A stretch of 64,000 bases of DNA, from positions 1,204,030 through 1,268,029 of the forward strand of contig RPFO01000406.1 in NCBI GenBank assembly GCA_009746045.1. Direction: 5' to 3'. The notes beneath the pieces are model-generated. The model was not told the DNA's origin. It made no database searches and worked only from the letters and a program-made list of their open reading frames with translations. Origin of the DNA: Mesostigma viride (taxonomy: Eukaryota; Streptophyta; Mesostigmatophyceae; Mesostigmatales; Mesostigmataceae). The translations under genes and the position numbers were made by a program. Every line of letters begins with the position of its first letter. The first letter of the stretch is position 1. Shown one piece after another: positions 62,201-64,000 of the stretch.

Positions 62201-64000
62201 GGATGGCTGCGTCAGGTGGGTCAGGGGGGGGTTCGTCTATTCCTATGCTATGTATGTTCCTTCGCCGCCTGATGACCCAGGGTTGCCAGCCCACGTGAGT
62301 ATCCAATGCGAGTGGCTGCCGCGTCGGCCTTCCCACCAAAGGACCCGAACGCGAGGTCATGTGCCTTGCTATGGTTCCACCGGAGCCCTTGTCTGTGCGG
62401 TGCCATGCTGTGGATGCGACACCCAGGAGCACAGTAGCAGCATGGCAGCCCTGTAGCACTGCCAGCAAGAGGGTTAAGTGGGCTTCCTATGTGCTGGGGC
62501 ATATGCACGGGTTGTCAAGCCGGGTCGCATGCTGTGTGGTGACAAGTGTTTGTGGTCTACAGGAGGGCAATTTTCTAGCAGCAGGTCATTTGCTGATGTA
62601 TTAGTATGCCAGGATGATTTTACCGTGATATTCCCATTTGATGTAGTTGTTTTGTAAGTTAGCATGACTTATAGTGAACACTGCTAAGCATGCCCAGTCA
62701 TACCGGCGTTGTGTCACGATTTTTAAGGTTACGTACCCGCGTTCAGTTACGATGCCAAAGTTTGGGCGGCGACCGTAACTTAAGCCTGGGTGACATCGTA
62801 ATGCGGGTATGGCGCGATTTGAAGGCGTAAATCCACTTTTGACCGCGGAGGAGGCCATTTTGGCAAGTCCGGACTAGGGAAACCGCTACAATGTGACGTT
62901 TAGGCGGCAAAATAGTGGATACTCATCCAAGAGCTTGCGGCTTGCAGGTTGCCCGCTATGAGACAAACTACCCGATCAAATGAGTGTAAGCTTATTATCA
63001 CGCATCGTGCCGAATGCACAAAGGGCCAAAGCAAATGTGAGGCCAGCTGGAAATGCAGGGACCCGCGACACTGTGCAAAATTAAAGGGTTAAGCACAGTA
63101 TTTAGATATAAAACGCAGGCCATGGGTGGCTGCACCTGGCCGGGCGTATACATCACCGCCCACCTTTCTCAGTCAAAATATCTGGCCTAAAAAATGGACC
63201 GTTTGGGCGACTGCTGCAGCTGGATCGGGCTTGACGAGAGCTGTCGAATGCCGTATAGAAGTCCGTCAGAGGAGGTGGTGGGCTGCTAGCCTAATTCTAC
63301 CGTTAAGTTACGTCCCCACGTTAAGTTACGACGCCAAGAGTTTTGCGGCGATCGTAACTTGAAGTGGGTATGACTGTACTGGTATCTATAATAAATGTAT
63401 GTGTGTATCGTAGTACGATGCACAACGGTTTCTGTGGTCCACATGTATTCTTCCTGATCAAGTGTCACCAGTTGCAGACATTCGCTGACACCTCTTCCTT
63501 TGGTTACGTCGCTTCTTTGGTAACGTCGCTCCCTTGGCTTGGACGGTCTTCTCCTTGGTTGCCCTCGTATGGCCGGTGGCGTCACGGCACCAGGCTCTAC
63601 GATTTGCTCGCGCAGCAACCGCTAGCATCCCTGCGCTGCTTCCCAGACAGCGCTACTCCCTTCGGCCCGCCGTCAGTCCTGCACACCCTGAGCTTTTCTG
63701 GCGTTTCACCGCGACTTGGCAGCATAACTCACCACAGCGGTGGCGGTCTGACCTCGGCCATGGTGACCGAGGCAGCAGGTGTGGGCCCCCATGAACCGGA
63801 GCGGGTATGCTGCCTCTCGGCACGGCCCCTCAGCGCCCTCTCGCAGTCATGCATCCAAGGGGAGGCTGTGATGGTGGCGGGAGGCGCCGCGGGCACCTGC
63901 TCTCTCTTGGACGGGCGGTGCGGGATGGTGGCTGCCACGTGGCGCGCCCATGGTGACGCAGTGACACAGGCAAGCATTAGTGCGTGGCCTTTGAGTCATT
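32265..64000 (+). CDS. WDR81/GFS12-type BEACH-WD40 protein, partial
   Basis: Exons: 32265-33711 (tentative), about 35950-36089, 36479-36921, 38262-38328, 39466-39544, 41231-41326, 42254-42363, 42893-43010, 43711-43776, 46329-48421, 49269-49896, 50686-50898, 51435-51507, 51883-52034, 53178-53411, 54036-54104, 54640-54834, 55286-55395, 56105-56222, 57674-57880, 59010-62215, 63594-63969 or beyond. All junctions from 36479 onward are GT-AG and phase-matched. The kinase-like region has [18 protein letters not shown]-type sequence, then [20 protein letters not shown]. The BEACH region has [93 protein letters not shown] and KNVHL. C-terminal WD-like pieces include LLSLRLWDL and [23 protein letters not shown]81/GFS12 proteins act on endosomes and vacuolar sorting. 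About 3,400 codons are seen, far longer than the usual 1,600-1,950, because exons 32265, 46329 and 59010 carry Gly/Ala/Pro-rich expansions. The 5' end and last exons are missing. Confidence 0.85.
34641..34766. repeat. 63-bp tandem duplication carrying two GGTTGTCTC-family ends
   Basis: Two copies (34641-34703 and 34704-34766) each contain ctgcgctggttgtctctttg or its variant between AT-rich flanks (tagtttatat). This suggests one micro-insertion that was later duplicated in tandem. Confidence 0.7.
35268..35530. repeat. 57-bp repeats with head-to-head telomere-like motifs
   Basis: The unit cctataggtgttccctgtgg, then cctgcgtggttcgattatgg, recurs about four times. Between units are gggtttagggtttagggttt immediately followed by accctaaaccct, then two more taaaccctaaaccct blocks. 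This is an interstitial TTTAGGG/CCCTAAA inverted junction. Confidence 0.8.
38094..38256. repeat. 54-bp tandem repeat abutting a 3' splice site
   Basis: Three copies of ctgctctgctgacagtcctc...ggaccaccggttgc end five bases before the acceptor (gcctgcag) of the 38262-38328 exon. Each unit contains a pyrimidine tract and an AG. Confidence 0.85.
38370..39010. repeat. ~60-bp minisatellite, about 10-11 copies
   Basis: The unit contains tgcggtgttcctgtcccccc, tcttgctcttgctgcgctgt and ccccctactgcgggatgcct. It lies in the intron between exons 38262-38328 and 39466-39544, starting about 40 bp after the donor. The open frames here ([10 protein letters not shown] and similar) are intronic. Confidence 0.95.
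39349..39441. repeat. 13-14-bp pyrimidine-rich tandem repeat next to an acceptor
   Basis: The unit ctttctttcctca repeats about seven times and ends about 25 bp before the acceptor (gggtcag) of exon 39466-39544. Confidence 0.85.
44163..44337. repeat. (CCAT)n microsatellite
   Basis: About 43 pure CCAT units lie in the BEACH-gene intron 43777-46328. Confidence 0.97.
45109..46305. repeat. 24-bp minisatellite, about 50 copies
   Basis: The unit is gtgacgtgcgctgtcttcat followed by gtct or ggct, with a few shorter ttgtggcg variants near 45808-45850 and 46141-46190. It fills the 3' half of the intron and ends about 25 bp before the acceptor of the large exon at 46329. Both strands are open (MSVTCAVF / MKTAHVTD), but this is explained by the period being divisible by three. 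Confidence 0.97.
50944..51200. repeat. (GGGC)n array, intronic, G-rich on the sense strand
   Basis: About 255 bp of GGGC with occasional GGCA or GCC interruptions starts about 45 nt after the donor at 50898 (following a GT run). In the transcript it is a GGGC repeat, able in principle to form quadruplexes. Confidence 0.95.
51992..52647 (+). repeat. 328-bp perfect-looking tandem duplication spanning an exon end and its donor
   Basis: Copy 1 (51992-52319) starts inside exon 51883-52034 and includes its last 43 bases, the donor CCACCG|gtaagc and the first part of the intron. Copy 2 (52320-52647) repeats this, including [13 protein letters not shown] and the same donor. I saw no difference between copies by eye, so the event looks recent. 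Confidence 0.92.
52648..52850. repeat. 19-bp minisatellite following the 328-bp duplication
   Basis: The unit gatggtcgctgcaagcgat has about ten to eleven copies with tataagc/tacaagc variants. It starts immediately where the second 328-bp copy ends and shares its terminal gctacaagggatgat sequence, so it probably grew from that junction. Confidence 0.9.
54517..54560. repeat. (GT)n microsatellite
   Basis: A short interrupted GT run lies about 80 bp before the acceptor of exon 54640-54834. Confidence 0.8.
57424..57668. repeat. (CCAC/CCGC)n, (CATC)n, (CGTC)n tetranucleotide array up to a 3' splice site
   Basis: About 245 bp of C-rich 4-bp units ends in ccgtccaatcag, the acceptor of exon 57674-57880. 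The array itself supplies the pyrimidine-rich tract. Confidence 0.95.
58027..58165. repeat. 25-bp tandem repeat, six copies
   Basis: The unit gatggtggcaaggttgagtg followed by cgtgt, with gatgatgg variants in the last copies. It is intronic, after exon 57674-57880. Confidence 0.9.
62743..63360. repeat. pair of related hairpin repeats in the last visible intron
   Basis: About 62743-62782 and 63321-63360 both read roughly AGTTACGAYGCCAA, a short loop, then GGCGGCGACCGTAACTT-like sequence. In each case the two arms pair with each other (AAGTTACG with CGTAACTT, and GCC with GGC). The second is preceded by an extra cgttaagttacgtc copy. Confidence 0.65.

Overview
This is a nuclear window from a eukaryote. 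It holds split genes with GT-AG introns, non-LTR and Mutator-type transposons, and long micro- and minisatellites. A green-lineage alga is my best guess. There are short interstitial runs of the plant-type telomere repeat TTTAGGG, a PTS2-receptor (PEX7) gene, a GFS12/WDR81-type BEACH gene and a small DPY-30/RIIa-type protein of the kind common in flagellates. I cannot name the species, and none of these markers is decisive.

Layout. 1-5.8 kb, minus strand: a multi-exon MULE/FAR1-type transposase gene that runs off the left edge; its probable upstream exon carries a roughly 400-bp AAC/AACAGC repeat. 6.3-8.0 kb, minus: three phase-0 exons that begin with a signal peptide, function unknown. 9.0 kb, plus: a small DPY-30-like ORF. 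9.9-16 kb: a transposon-rich interval with RTE-like non-LTR fragments, tiny retro-insertions with target-site duplications, a TIR element and a dispersed inverted repeat. 16.06-27.69 kb, minus: a complete PEX7 gene that I could assemble exon by exon (13 exons, 963 nt including stop, every intron GT-AG and every phase matching) spread over 11.6 kb. 27.7-32 kb: intergenic or 5' intronic sequence with tandem repeats. About 32.3-64 kb, plus: one very large gene for a WDR81/GFS12-type protein (pseudokinase-like region, BEACH domain, long low-complexity region, C-terminal WD repeats) with at least 21 phase-compatible exons. It continues off the right edge.

The two main genes are housekeeping trafficking factors. 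PEX7 carries PTS2 proteins to peroxisomes, and WDR81/GFS12 acts in endosomal/vacuolar sorting. I see no operon-like or pathway link between them.

The unusual feature is what has happened to their introns. Tandem arrays repeatedly sit within about 120 nt upstream of 3' splice sites, and at several exons the tandem duplication spans the splice site itself, creating extra donor or acceptor copies. Separately, a family of very short (12-96 bp) insertions sharing the 3' end GGTTGTCTCCTTG is flanked by target-site duplications, which looks like extreme 5' truncation during retrotransposition.
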